In this document: in pieces, positions 44,076 through 52,145 of the stretch | Position numbering within the stretch: position 1 is the stretch's first letter | Layout of the letters: every line of letters begins with the position of its first letter | NCBI RefSeq assembly: GCF_900114315.1 | Contig: NZ_FOSQ01000011.1 | Location: forward strand, 1-64,000 | Direction: 5' to 3' | DNA: 64,000 nucleotides | DNA from: Falsiroseomonas stagni DSM 19981 | Lineage (GTDB): Bacteria > Pseudomonadota > Alphaproteobacteria > Acetobacterales > Acetobacteraceae | Notes under the pieces: generated by a model | Database searches by the model: none | What the model was told of the DNA's origin: nothing | Seen by the model: the letters and a program-made list of their open reading frames with translations, nothing else | Program-made: the position numbers and the translations under genes

Positions 44076-45077
44076 TCAGGCCGCCGGCATCACGCCCGCT
44101 TCGCGGAAGGCACGCGCGGCGCCGGGGTGCAGCGGCAGGCCGTTGTACTTCCAGGCCTCCCGCGGGTTGAAGGCGGCGCAGGACGCATGGATCTGCGTCA
44201 GCCGCGGCCCGGCATGCTTGATGAGGGTGCGGGTGATGCCATAGGCCACGGGCTCCGGCAGCGAATTATGGACCATGATGACGGTGTCCATCGTCGTCAC
44301 CATCATGTCCTGCGTCTGGCCAAGGCTCGGATAGGTGTTCGCCGGCAGCAGGCCCTGGTTGTAGGCGAAGGTGTCCTGCAGGTGCTTCCGCACATCCTCC
44401 GGCCACGCCACCATCCGCGTGGCGCGGCGGCCCTGGCCGATCTCGGTCAGGATCGCGGCCGGCTTGGCGAGCGCGCAGTACAGGTAGTCCACCTGGCCGT
44501 CATTGTAGGCCGCCGCGATATCGGCATAGGACCCGTTGAGGTAGCGGCCACCGGAGTTCCGGATCGCGTCCGGGCTGGTGCCGAGGAAGCGCAGGATGCG
44601 CTGCAGCGTCATCTCATCCGTGCTGGAGCGCTGCGGGCAGGCGATCCGCAGGCCGCGCTGGGTCAGGATCTCCCGCATCCCCTCCGGCCCCGCATCGGCG
44701 CGGCGGATCAGATTGTGCTCGGTCGGGCTGTAGCCGACGCCCAGTGAGGAGATGTTCTCGTGCTTGGCCGTGTAGGGTTCCTCGCCCCGCGCGGCGGCGG
44801 CGGCGAAGGCATCGATGCCGAAGCCGACCTGGGACTGGTTGTTGTTCACGCGGGTGGAATTGGCGAGGCCACCGCCCGGCACGACGCGCAGCCGGATCTG
44901 CGGATTCTCCTCCGCGATCAGGGAGGAGAAGCCAGCGGCGATGGTGTACCATCCGCCGCCGACCGACCCCGCCACGAATTCGAAGGTCTGCTGCGCCTGC
45001 GCCGTGCGCATGAAGGGGGATGCCAGCGCGGCGGCGGCACCCAGCAGCGCGGCGCGCCGCGGAACGAACAGGGCCAT
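44076..45077 (-). CDS. TAXI-family TRAP transporter solute-binding protein
   Basis: A 333-residue TAXI-type binding protein. It has an N-terminal signal (PRRAALLGAAAALASPFMRT, ending AQAQ) and the fold start FEFVAGSVGGGWYTIAAGFS. It continues with RVVPGGGLANSTRVNNNQSQVGFGID, read as VPGGGLANSTRVNNNQ, then LGVGYSPTEHNLIRR and GSYADIAAAYNDGQVDYLYC. The start at ATG 45077 has GGGAGAGACAAGAC upstream. It belongs with the fused permease gene that follows. The ligand is unknown; the conserved glycine-rich loop marks the family rather than a substrate. Confidence 0.9.
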   Translation of the reverse strand: MALFVPRRAALLGAAAALASPFMRTAQAQQTFEFVAGSVGGGWYTIAAGFSSLIAEENPQIRLRVVPGGGLANSTRVNNNQSQVGFGIDAFAAAAARGEEPYTAKHENISSLGVGYSPTEHNLIRRADAGPEGMREILTQRGLRIACPQRSSTDEMTLQRILRFLGTSPDAIRNSGGRYLNGSYADIAAAYNDGQVDYLYCALAKPAAILTEIGQGRRATRMVAWPEDVRKHLQDTFAYNQGLLPANTYPSLGQTQDMMVTTMDTVIMVHNSLPEPVAYGITRTLIKHAGPRLTQIHASCAAFNPREAWKYNGLPLHPGAARAFREAGVMPAA

Positions 45078-45182
45078 GTCTTGTCTCTCCCAACCTCGAC
45101 CTGAGGCGGCGATCATGCGCGGCATTGCGCGGGCTGGGCAAGGCCCGGCATCCTTGCGTCTCCGTAAGCTGGGAGTCCCTCC

Positions 45183-46769
45183 ATGCGCCGCCGTACGCTA
45201 CTGACCACCCTCGCCGCCGCCCCCCTCGCCGCCCGCGCCGCCCCCGCCCTCGCCCAGGGCAGCGCGGCCACCACGCTGCGCTACATGCCGCAGGCGGACG
45301 TCACCTCCATCGACCCCATGAGCACGACGAGCTACGGCGTCCGCAACCACGGCCATATGTGCTGGGACACGCTCTACGGCCCGGACGAGAATTTCGTCAT
45401 CCGCCCGCAGCTGGCCGCCGGCCACACGGTGGAGGATGACGGGCTGCGCTGGACCTTCACGCTGCGGCCCGGCGTGCGCTTCCACGACAACGAACCGGTC
45501 CGCGCGCGCGACGCCGTCGCCTCCATCCAGCGCTGGTGGGCGCGGGACACGCTGGGCCAGACGCTGCGGGACCGGACGGACGCGATCACGGCGCTGGACG
45601 ACCGGCGCTTCGAGATCCGCCTGAAGCAGCGCTTCGGCCCGATGCTGGAAGCACTCGGCAAGCCCAGCTCCTACCCCTGCTTCATCTTCCCCGAACGCTT
45701 CGCCACCGTCGATCCGGCCCGCCCCTTCACGGAAGTCGTGGGATCGGGCCCCTATCGCTGGGTGGCCGCCGAACGCCTCTCCGGCGCCCGCGCCGTCTAC
45801 CAGCGGTTCGAGGGCTATGTCCCGAACCCCGCCGCGCCCAGCCTGCTCGGCGGCGCCAAGATGGCGCATTTCGAACGCGTGGTCTTCAACTGGATCCCCG
45901 ATGCCGGCACCGCCGCCGCCGCGCTGCAATCCGGCGAGATCGACATGTACGAACAGGTGGCGCCCGATTTGCGCGGCCTGCTGGCACGCCACCGCGACGT
46001 GGTGCTGGACCGCGTGGATACCGGCGGCCTGGTCGCGCATCTCCGCTTCAACCAGCTGCACGCGCCCTTCGACGATCCGGCCGTGCGCCGTGCCCTGCTG
46101 CATTCCATCAACCAGTCCGACTTCATGACCTCCATCATGGGCAATGACAGGCGCCTCTGGTCCGATGGCATCGGGGCCTTCCCCACCGCATCGCCGCTCG
46201 CGAATGACGAGGGGATCGCGGCCATGACATCCCCCCGCAGCGTGGACCGCGCGCGGGAAGCGCTCCGCGCCACGGGCTACGCCAATACGCCCGTCACCGT
46301 CCTGCACCCCACCGACGTCACCAACAACAACACCCTGACCACGCTGCTGACGGACGTGATGAAGCGCAGCGGCCTGAACGCCGACAGCGCGACCAGCGAC
46401 TGGGCCACCGTCCTGCAACGCCGCGCCAACCAGAACCCGCCCGGCCAGGGCGGGTGGAATGCCCTCATCGTCCTGTTCGGCGGCGTGGATTTGGCCAACC
46501 CCGGCGTCCACCCGCTGCTGCGCGGCAATGGCCGCCAGGCCTGGTTCGGCTGGCCCACCAGCCCGACCCTCGAAACACTCCGCGACGAATGGCTGGCGGC
46601 ACCGGACCTCAATGCGCAAAGGCCCATCGCCCGCCGCGTCCAGGCCGCGCTGTGGCAGGACGCGCCCTACATCCCGCTCGGCCAATACTACACCGACGCC
46701 GCCTGGCGCCGCGGGCTGACGGGAATCCAGAAGGGGATGACACTGCCGCTGAACATCCGCCGGGGGTGA
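45183..46769 (+). CDS. Peptide/nickel-type (family 5) ABC transporter binding protein
   Basis: A 528-residue SBP_bac_5 protein. The signal peptide (1-25, MRRRTLLTTLAAAPLAARAA) leads into ATTLRYMPQADVTSIDPM, then LAAGHTVEDDGLRWTFTLRPG, VRARDAVASIQRWWARDTLG, VGSGPYRWVA and LRFNQLHAPFDDPAVRRALL. These bind peptides, sugars or other small solutes for Dpp/Opp-like permeases. None is encoded here, so it is an orphan. GGGAG lies just before ATG 45183. Copy C of the hairpin element begins 9 bp after its stop. Confidence 0.9.
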   Translation: MRRRTLLTTLAAAPLAARAAPALAQGSAATTLRYMPQADVTSIDPMSTTSYGVRNHGHMCWDTLYGPDENFVIRPQLAAGHTVEDDGLRWTFTLRPGVRFHDNEPVRARDAVASIQRWWARDTLGQTLRDRTDAITALDDRRFEIRLKQRFGPMLEALGKPSSYPCFIFPERFATVDPARPFTEVVGSGPYRWVAAERLSGARAVYQRFEGYVPNPAAPSLLGGAKMAHFERVVFNWIPDAGTAAAALQSGEIDMYEQVAPDLRGLLARHRDVVLDRVDTGGLVAHLRFNQLHAPFDDPAVRRALLHSINQSDFMTSIMGNDRRLWSDGIGAFPTASPLANDEGIAAMTSPRSVDRAREALRATGYANTPVTVLHPTDVTNNNTLTTLLTDVMKRSGLNADSATSDWATVLQRRANQNPPGQGGWNALIVLFGGVDLANPGVHPLLRGNGRQAWFGWPTSPTLETLRDEWLAAPDLNAQRPIARRVQAALWQDAPYIPLGQYYTDAAWRRGLTGIQKGMTLPLNIRRG

Positions 46770-46778
46770 ACGCGCTGT

Positions 46779-46917
46779 GCGAGAGGGACGCTGTCCCTCT
46801 CGCGCTCTCCCTGCCAGGGTCCAGCGGTGCCCCTCCCTCGATCGACCAATCTCAAGGGTGCCAAGGGGCCGCTGCCCCTTGGTGGGTGGGGCTCGGGGAG
46901 GGCGACGCCCTCCCCGA
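46779..46917 (+). repeat. Polar hairpin-array intergenic element, copy C (core half-deleted)
   Basis: Intact hairpins are 46779-46803 (11-bp stem, triloop GCT), 46861-46882 (9-bp stem CCAAGGGGC, loop CGCT) and 46893-46917 (11-bp stem, triloop GAC). Between them lie only the left arm and loop of the AGCG hairpin (46814-46826, CCAGGGTCC plus AGCG) and the right 23-nt arm of the core (46828-46850). The right arm of the AGCG hairpin, the left core arm and the core loop are missing, as if removed by one deletion of about 90 bp. Confidence 0.82.
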
Positions 46918-46960
46918 AACGCGTTTGCAGACGGCGCACCTCCGGGTGTATCGCCCCCTC

Positions 46961-48682
46961 ATGATCCGACAGTTCGCGCAGTTCTACCGGCCGCATCTGC
47001 GGCTGGTCTTCATCGCCTTCGGTTGTGCCGCGGCCTCGGGGTTGCTGGAGCTTGGCTTCCCGATGGCCGTGCGGGCCTTCATCGACCATCTGCTGCCGCG
47101 GCAGGACATGCAGGTGGTGGTGCTGGCGATCGCGGGGCTGCTTGCGGTCTATCTGCTCAACGCCGTGCTGATGGCGATCGTCACCTATTGGGGCCATGTG
47201 CTCGGCATCGCGATCGAGACGGAGTTGCGCGCCCGCGCCTTCGACCATCTGCTGCGCCTGTCGCACCGTTTCTACGATGAGGAAAAGACCGGCCACCTGG
47301 TGGGCCGCGTGACCAAGAACCTGGAGGATATCGGGGAGGTCGCGCATCACGGGCCGGAGGATCTGCTGATCGCCTTGCTGACCTTCGCCGGCGCCTTCGC
47401 GCTGATGGTGATGGTCAGCCCGCAGCTCGCCTTGCTGACGGCGCTGATCGTCCCCATCGTCGGCTGGGCCGTCGCGCATTTCGGCGGGCGGATGACGGGC
47501 AACTGGCAGGCGCAGTTCCGGCGCGTCGGCGCCTTCAATGCGCGGATCGAGGAAGCGGTCGGCGGCATCCGCGTGGTGAAGGCCTTCGCGAATGAGGCGC
47601 ATGAGAGGCGCCTGTTTGCCGCGGACAATGCGGGCTACCAGCGCACCAAGCTCGATGCCTATCGCATCATGGCCATCGGCACGACCTTCAACTACCTCGG
47701 CATGCGGCTGGTGCAGTTGGTGGTGATGCTCGCGGGCGCGGTGTTCATCGTGGGCGGCAGCCTCACCATCGGCGATTTCGTCGCCTTCCTGCTGCTGGTC
47801 GGCGTCTTCTACCGGCCGCTCGAGAAGATCAACGCGGTGATCGAGACCTATCCCAAGGGCATCGCCGGTTTCCGCAGCTACCTCGACCTGATGGCGACGA
47901 AGCCGGAGATCGAGGACGCGCTCGATGCCCGTCCCGCCCCCGCGCTTCGCGGCGCGGTGCGGTTCGAGGGTGTGACCTTCGGCTACGACCCTGCGCGCCC
48001 CGTGCTGCGCGGCATCGATCTGGCGGTGGAGCCGGGGCAAACCATCGCCCTCGTCGGCCCCTCCGGCGCGGGCAAGACCACGCTGTGTTCCCTGCTGCCG
48101 CGCTTCTACGATGTGCAGGGCGGCCGCATCACCATCGACGGCATCGACATCCGGCACATGACGCTGGCCTCGCTCCGCGCGCAGATCGGCCTGGTGCAGC
48201 AGGATGTGTTCCTGTTTGCCGGCACGATGCGGGAGAACATCGCCTATGGCCGGCTCGGCGCCTCGGATGAGGAGATCATGCAGGCCGCGCGGCGCGCGCG
48301 GCTGGATGCGCTGATCGCGGAGATGCCGGCGGGGCTCGACACGCTGATCGGGGAGCGCGGCGTGAAGCTCTCCGGCGGGCAGAAGCAGCGCATGGCGATC
48401 GCGCGCATCTTCCTCATGAACCCGCCGATCCTGATATTGGATGAGGCGACGAGCGCGCTGGATACGGAGACGGAGCGCGCCATCCAGCAGGCGCTGGCGG
48501 AGCTGGCGCAGGGCCGCACGACGCTGGTCATCGCCCACCGCCTGGCGACGATCCGTGACGCCGACCGCATCGTCGTCGTCACCACCGACGGCATCGCCGA
48601 ACAGGGCACGCACCAGGACCTGCTGGCCCGCCCCGGGCCGTATCGGCGCCTGCACGAGGCACAGTTCACCGAAGCGTCCTAG
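46961..48682 (+). CDS. ABC exporter, fused permease-ATPase (MsbA-like)
   Basis: A 573-residue half-transporter. Six membrane helices occupy residues about 15-300 (start FYRPHLRLVFIAFGCAAASG; LLGAVFIVGGSLTIGDFVAF-type core near 260-290). The nucleotide-binding domain has Walker A GPSGAGKTT (about 366-374), a Q-loop (IGLVQQDVFLF), the signature LSGGQ (about 470), Walker B ILILDEATSALD (about 490) and the switch His in VIAHR. It works as a homodimer exporting lipid-like or drug-like molecules. ATG 46961 is the start consistent with the first helix. It lies downstream of repeat copy C; its stop lies inside an inverted repeat shared with the tetR stop. Confidence 0.92.
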   Translation: MIRQFAQFYRPHLRLVFIAFGCAAASGLLELGFPMAVRAFIDHLLPRQDMQVVVLAIAGLLAVYLLNAVLMAIVTYWGHVLGIAIETELRARAFDHLLRLSHRFYDEEKTGHLVGRVTKNLEDIGEVAHHGPEDLLIALLTFAGAFALMVMVSPQLALLTALIVPIVGWAVAHFGGRMTGNWQAQFRRVGAFNARIEEAVGGIRVVKAFANEAHERRLFAADNAGYQRTKLDAYRIMAIGTTFNYLGMRLVQLVVMLAGAVFIVGGSLTIGDFVAFLLLVGVFYRPLEKINAVIETYPKGIAGFRSYLDLMATKPEIEDALDARPAPALRGAVRFEGVTFGYDPARPVLRGIDLAVEPGQTIALVGPSGAGKTTLCSLLPRFYDVQGGRITIDGIDIRHMTLASLRAQIGLVQQDVFLFAGTMRENIAYGRLGASDEEIMQAARRARLDALIAEMPAGLDTLIGERGVKLSGGQKQRMAIARIFLMNPPILILDEATSALDTETERAIQQALAELAQGRTTLVIAHRLATIRDADRIVVVTTDGIAEQGTHQDLLARPGPYRRLHEAQFTEAS

Positions 48683-48763
48683 GGTCCAAACCCAGCCATC
48701 TGCCGGGCGCCTGGCCGGTCTCTCGCGGCATCCGCCTCGGGTCTGACTGGGTTTGGACCCTAG
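48679..48763. terminator. 17-bp inverted repeat enclosing both convergent stop codons
   Basis: CTAGGGTCCAAACCCAG at 48679-48695 is repeated as its exact reverse complement at 48747-48763, with a 51-nt spacer. The TAG of the exporter (48680-48682) and the TAG of tetR (48760-48762, minus strand) are the same bases of the two arms. A bidirectional terminator is the likely role, though no U-tract follows. Confidence 0.6.
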
Positions 48764-49371
48764 CCCGGCGCCGCGAGGCCCCGCGCCAGGGCCAGCACCA
48801 CGGCGGCAAGCTGCGCCCGCAGCGCCGGCAGGGGCGTCGTCTCCAGCTTCTCATCGAGGCCGAGGGAGACGATGCCGTGGACGGCGGCGAAGATGGATCG
48901 CGCCATCGCCTCCCGCTCCGCCGGCGTCGCCTGCGGCAGAAGGGCGGTGAGCGGCGCCTCCACATGGCGGAACAGCCGGGCGCGCTGGGCGCGATAATCC
49001 GGCGGGACCTCGGCATCCGCGGCCAGCCGGTGTTCGAACAGCGCGGCCCAGCGCGGGCGGTTCGCGGCCGCCCAGTCGAGATAGGCGAGCGAGAGCGCGA
49101 GGATGCGCGGGGCCGGCGCCGCCCCCTCCCCGGCCGCCGCCGAGACCGCCGCGTCCAGCAGGTCCAGCGTCCGCGCCTGCACGGCGAAGACCAGCGCATC
49201 GAGGTCCGGAAAATGCAGGTAGATCGCGCCGAGGGAGCACCCGGCCTCCTTCGCCAGGTCGCGCGCCTTCAGCGCGGCCAGGCCCCCCTCGGCGATCCGG
49301 TGCTCGGCGATATCGGTCAGGGCGGCGCGCAGCGCGGCGTGGCGGTCGGCGGTGGATATGGGGGGGGACAT
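48760..49371 (-). CDS. TetR-family transcriptional repressor
   Basis: A 203-residue TetR protein. The N-terminal HTH is at residues about 12-55 (ALTDIAEHRIAEGGLAALKA, then RDLAKEAGCSLGAIYLHFPD). The C-terminal ligand domain is helical, with YLDWAAANRPRWAALFEHRL (TetR_C_33-like WHG domain). It faces a membrane-protein gene across 96 bp that hold three copies of TGAAC-N3-GTTCA, so it should repress both itself and that gene. The start could be ATG 49371 or ATG 49383. Its convergent neighbour, the ABC exporter, might be the transported-ligand partner, but no site lies before that gene. Confidence 0.9.
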   Translation of the reverse strand: MSPPISTADRHAALRAALTDIAEHRIAEGGLAALKARDLAKEAGCSLGAIYLHFPDLDALVFAVQARTLDLLDAAVSAAAGEGAAPAPRILALSLAYLDWAAANRPRWAALFEHRLAADAEVPPDYRAQRARLFRHVEAPLTALLPQATPAEREAMARSIFAAVHGIVSLGLDEKLETTPLPALRAQLAAVVLALARGLAAPG

Positions 49372-49388
49372 GGGGGGCAGCATAGCGG

Positions 49389-49457
49389 TTGAACGCCGTT
49401 CAGAAAACGATTGAACAACGTTCACGACGATGGCATAGCGAATTGAACGTTGTTCAA
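49389..49457. promoter_or_regulatory. Three TetR operators, TGAAC-N3-GTTCA
   Basis: Palindromes are at 49390-49402 (TGAACGCCGTTCA), 49412-49424 (TGAACAACGTTCA) and 49444-49456 (TGAACGTTGTTCA). All share TGAAC and GTTCA with a variable 3-bp centre. Centres are 22 and 32 bp apart, two and three helical turns, so dimers would bind one face. The first lies just upstream of tetR, the third just upstream of the membrane-protein gene. Confidence 0.85.
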
Positions 49458-49467
49458 GGAACCCGCC

Positions 49468-50610
49468 ATGCACCCGATCCTCACCCCGCCCACCCCCACC
49501 CCAAGCGCGAAGCCGGACCTGCTGGACGGGCTGAAGAACCTCGTGACGGCCGTCGCCGGCGTGATCCTGGCCTTCCTGATCCTGGCCCAGGCCGAGTGGT
49601 TCGGCCTGCCCTGGCAGGTCGCGCAGGTCATCGGGCTGGGGCTGCTGGCCATCATTCCCGCCACGCTCATGGTCGCGCTGCCGCTGAAGACATTGAAGCT
49701 GGGGGCTGGGCGGGATGCGCTGATGCCCTTCGCCATCGTCCATGCGGTGGCGATCATCGTCTCCGTGCCGGCCCTCCTCGGCCCGGGCCTGCCGACGGTG
49801 CTGATGACCTTCATGCCGGCCATCGGCGCGCTCCTGCTGGTGGCGCTGAACGCGGCGCTGGCCCTGACGGTCTGGTGGCCCGCCTTCCTGGTGGCGCGGG
49901 CCACGGGGCGGCGGCATCCCGCGCTGCTTCTGGCCGCGGCGATCTTCGCAGCCCTGACCATCCCGCCGGGCCTCGCCTCCCGCCTGATGGCGGAGCGGGA
50001 GGCCGCGCCACTCCGCGCGGAGGATGTCGCCGGCCGGCTGGAGGGCGAGGCGCCGCGGCGGCTGGAGATCGCCGTGGCGTCGGTGGCGGAGCGGGGCTCG
50101 CCGCAGCCCTTCCGGGATGCGCGCTGCGACACGCTGTGCGAGGGCCTGCTGCGCTCCGGCCAGGTGGACCGGCTGCGCATCACCTGGCAGGCGCCGGATG
50201 CGCCGCCGCGCAGCGTCACCTATGCCGCCGCCGCGCCCGATACCTGCCGCGCGGGGCGCCCCTGCGTCGCCACGGTGGAGGAGGCGGATTGGGCGCCCTC
50301 CCCCCGGCTGTCGGTGACGGAAACCACCCTGCCGGGGCCGCGCGCCGGGGACCGCCGCGGCAGCCGCCTGGTGACGCGCTTCGAGGTCACGCTGCCCGAT
50401 GCCGGGGGCGACCGGCTGCTGGCGCGTTCCACCATGGTGCGAGCGGCCGTCGTGACCGTGCCGGTGCTGGTGGACTACAACTGGACGGACCACCAGACGG
50501 CGGTGGTCGGTGTCTCCCGCATTCATCGGCTGATGAACCCCATCGGGATGCGCGACATCCTCCTCGACACGCTGGGCTACGCCATGCCGCAAGATGAACG
50601 GCCTTCCTGA
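49468..50610 (+). CDS. TetR-controlled inner-membrane protein, unknown function
   Basis: A 380-residue protein that I do not recognise. Residues 1-25 are Pro/Thr-rich and cytoplasmic-like. Four or five hydrophobic helices follow (AVAGVILAFLILAQAEWFGL, VAQVIGLGLLAIIPATLMVA, AIVHAVAIIVSVPALLG, TFMPAIGALLLVALNAALAL, PALLLAAAIFAALTIP). A periplasmic-like domain from about residue 170 contains cysteines (DARCDTLCEG, PDTCRAGRPC). AAGGAA lies 7 bp before ATG 49468. The three TetR operators upstream make ligand-induced expression very likely. It might be a stress or envelope protein. Confidence 0.75.
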   Translation: MHPILTPPTPTPSAKPDLLDGLKNLVTAVAGVILAFLILAQAEWFGLPWQVAQVIGLGLLAIIPATLMVALPLKTLKLGAGRDALMPFAIVHAVAIIVSVPALLGPGLPTVLMTFMPAIGALLLVALNAALALTVWWPAFLVARATGRRHPALLLAAAIFAALTIPPGLASRLMAEREAAPLRAEDVAGRLEGEAPRRLEIAVASVAERGSPQPFRDARCDTLCEGLLRSGQVDRLRITWQAPDAPPRSVTYAAAAPDTCRAGRPCVATVEEADWAPSPRLSVTETTLPGPRAGDRRGSRLVTRFEVTLPDAGGDRLLARSTMVRAAVVTVPVLVDYNWTDHQTAVVGVSRIHRLMNPIGMRDILLDTLGYAMPQDERPS

Positions 50611-50660
50611 CCGCGGCGCGCAGGACCATGCTGCGCGCAACACCACCGGGAGGAACCGCC

Positions 50661-51479
50661 ATGCTCCGACGCAGCCTGCTGGCCGCCGCCGCGCTTCTCG
50701 CCACGCGGCCCGCCCTGGCGCAGCCCGCCGATGCCGCGGCGCGGGCGCAGCTTCTCCCCACCGGGCGGCTCCGCGTCGGCATCGGCGTGGGCCCCGCGGC
50801 CTCCGCCTTCTGGGCCATGCGCCAGCCCGATGGCACGGCGCGCGGCGTGACGGTGGCGCTGGCACAGGAAGCCGCCAGCCGGCTCGGCGTGCCGCTCGAC
50901 CTGCTGCTGCTGAATTCTTCCGGTGAGGTGGTGGAGGCCGGCGCCACGGCGACGCCCTCCTGGGACCTCTCCTTCATGCCGGTCGATGCGGAACGGGTGG
51001 CCAGGCTCGATTTCGGGCCGGACTACTACCTCTCCACCAGCACCTATCTGGCGCCGGCGGGCAGTCCGCTGACCAGCGTGGAGCAGGCGAACACGCCGGG
51101 CATGCGGATCTGGGGTGTCGCCAACACCACGACCATCCGCGCCAGCCAGCGCACCGCGCCGCGCGCCACCATCACCGCCGCCGCCAGCCTGGACCAGGTG
51201 ATGGCGGCGATCGCGCGGGGGGAGGTCGATGGCGTGGCGCTGGGGCGCGAATCGCTGGACAGCCTGCTGCCCCGCCTGCCCGGCGCGCGCATCCTGGATG
51301 GACATTTCCACGCGCTGGGCACCGCCATCGTCGTGCCGCGGGGCCGCCCCCTTGCCCATGCCTGGGCCACCGCCTTCATCGAAAGCGCCAAGGCCGATGG
51401 CACGGTGCGGCGCGCGCTGGATGCGATGTCCATCACGGGCCCGGTGGCGCCGGCGGGCAGCCGCACCGCGGGGGCCTGA
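50661..51479 (+). CDS. Family 3 amino-acid-type periplasmic binding protein
   Basis: A 272-residue protein. A signal peptide (MLRRSLLAAAALLATRPALAQ) is followed by LLPTGRLRVGIGVGPAASAF and LAQEAASRLGVPLDLLLLNS, then WDLSFMPVDAERVARLDFGP and RIWGVANTTTIRASQRTAPR. That order fits SBP_bac_3 domains binding amino acids or small amines. GGGAGGAACCGCC precedes ATG 50661. It is 50 bp after the TetR-controlled gene on the same strand and may be cotranscribed with it. No permease or ATPase gene is adjacent. Confidence 0.82.
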   Translation: MLRRSLLAAAALLATRPALAQPADAAARAQLLPTGRLRVGIGVGPAASAFWAMRQPDGTARGVTVALAQEAASRLGVPLDLLLLNSSGEVVEAGATATPSWDLSFMPVDAERVARLDFGPDYYLSTSTYLAPAGSPLTSVEQANTPGMRIWGVANTTTIRASQRTAPRATITAAASLDQVMAAIARGEVDGVALGRESLDSLLPRLPGARILDGHFHALGTAIVVPRGRPLAHAWATAFIESAKADGTVRRALDAMSITGPVAPAGSRTAGA

Positions 51480-51584
51480 CCGCACGGGGGGGCGGAATCG
51501 TGTTGCAACGGGATGACGCGCGGGGATACACCGCGCGCGGTTGAGCAAGGCGACAGCATCGTTCGAAGGGAAGGACCCCGGACC

Positions 51585-52019
51585 ATGTCGATCGCCCATG
51601 TTTTGCGTCACAAGGGAAATGCGGTCATCACCGTCCGGCCGGACACACCGGCCGGCGATGCCGCGCGGCTGCTCGCCGGCCACGGGATCGGCGTGCTGCT
51701 GGTGCGCGATGATGGCGGCACCATCCTCGGCCTGCTGTCGGAATCCGATATCGTCCGCGCGGTTGCCGCGCGGCCGCGCGGCGTCGCGGGCCTCGACGTC
51801 GCCGCGCTGATGCTGCGCGACCCGCTGCTGGTGGGGCCCGAGACCTCGATCCCCGTCGCCATCGACCTGCTGGCGGAAGGCATCCAGCGACACCTGCCGG
51901 TGGTGGATGATGGCGGCGTGCTGGTCGGCATCCTCGGCCTGGCGGATCTGGTGCGGCACCGCGCCCCCGCCGATGGCGGCGCCCGGGCGGACCGGCCACC
52001 GCGCAGCCGCCTGCACTGA
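51585..52019 (+). CDS. Two-CBS-domain protein (first of a pair)
   Basis: A 144-residue stand-alone CBS pair. CBS1 is residues about 7-65 (VITVRPDTPAGDAARLLAGH, GLLSESDIVRAVAARP) and CBS2 is residues about 75-130 (MLRDPLLVGPETSIPVAIDL, QRHLPVVDDGGVLVGILG, LADLVRHR). Such proteins bind adenosyl nucleotides and regulate partners or sense energy state. The next gene but one intergenic gap encodes a similar protein, indicating a duplication. ATG 51585 is chosen because CBS1 starts there. Confidence 0.87.
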   Translation: MSIAHVLRHKGNAVITVRPDTPAGDAARLLAGHGIGVLLVRDDGGTILGLLSESDIVRAVAARPRGVAGLDVAALMLRDPLLVGPETSIPVAIDLLAEGIQRHLPVVDDGGVLVGILGLADLVRHRAPADGGARADRPPRSRLH

Positions 52020-52145
52020 AAGCCGCCTGCCGGGATTTCTTCAGAAATCGACGGCCCCCAACATTGCGAATGCGTGAACCCTACCGATATGCGCCAGGCG
52101 GAGGGGAACGCACACTAAGGACCGGCGCAGGGAGCGCTCATCACC

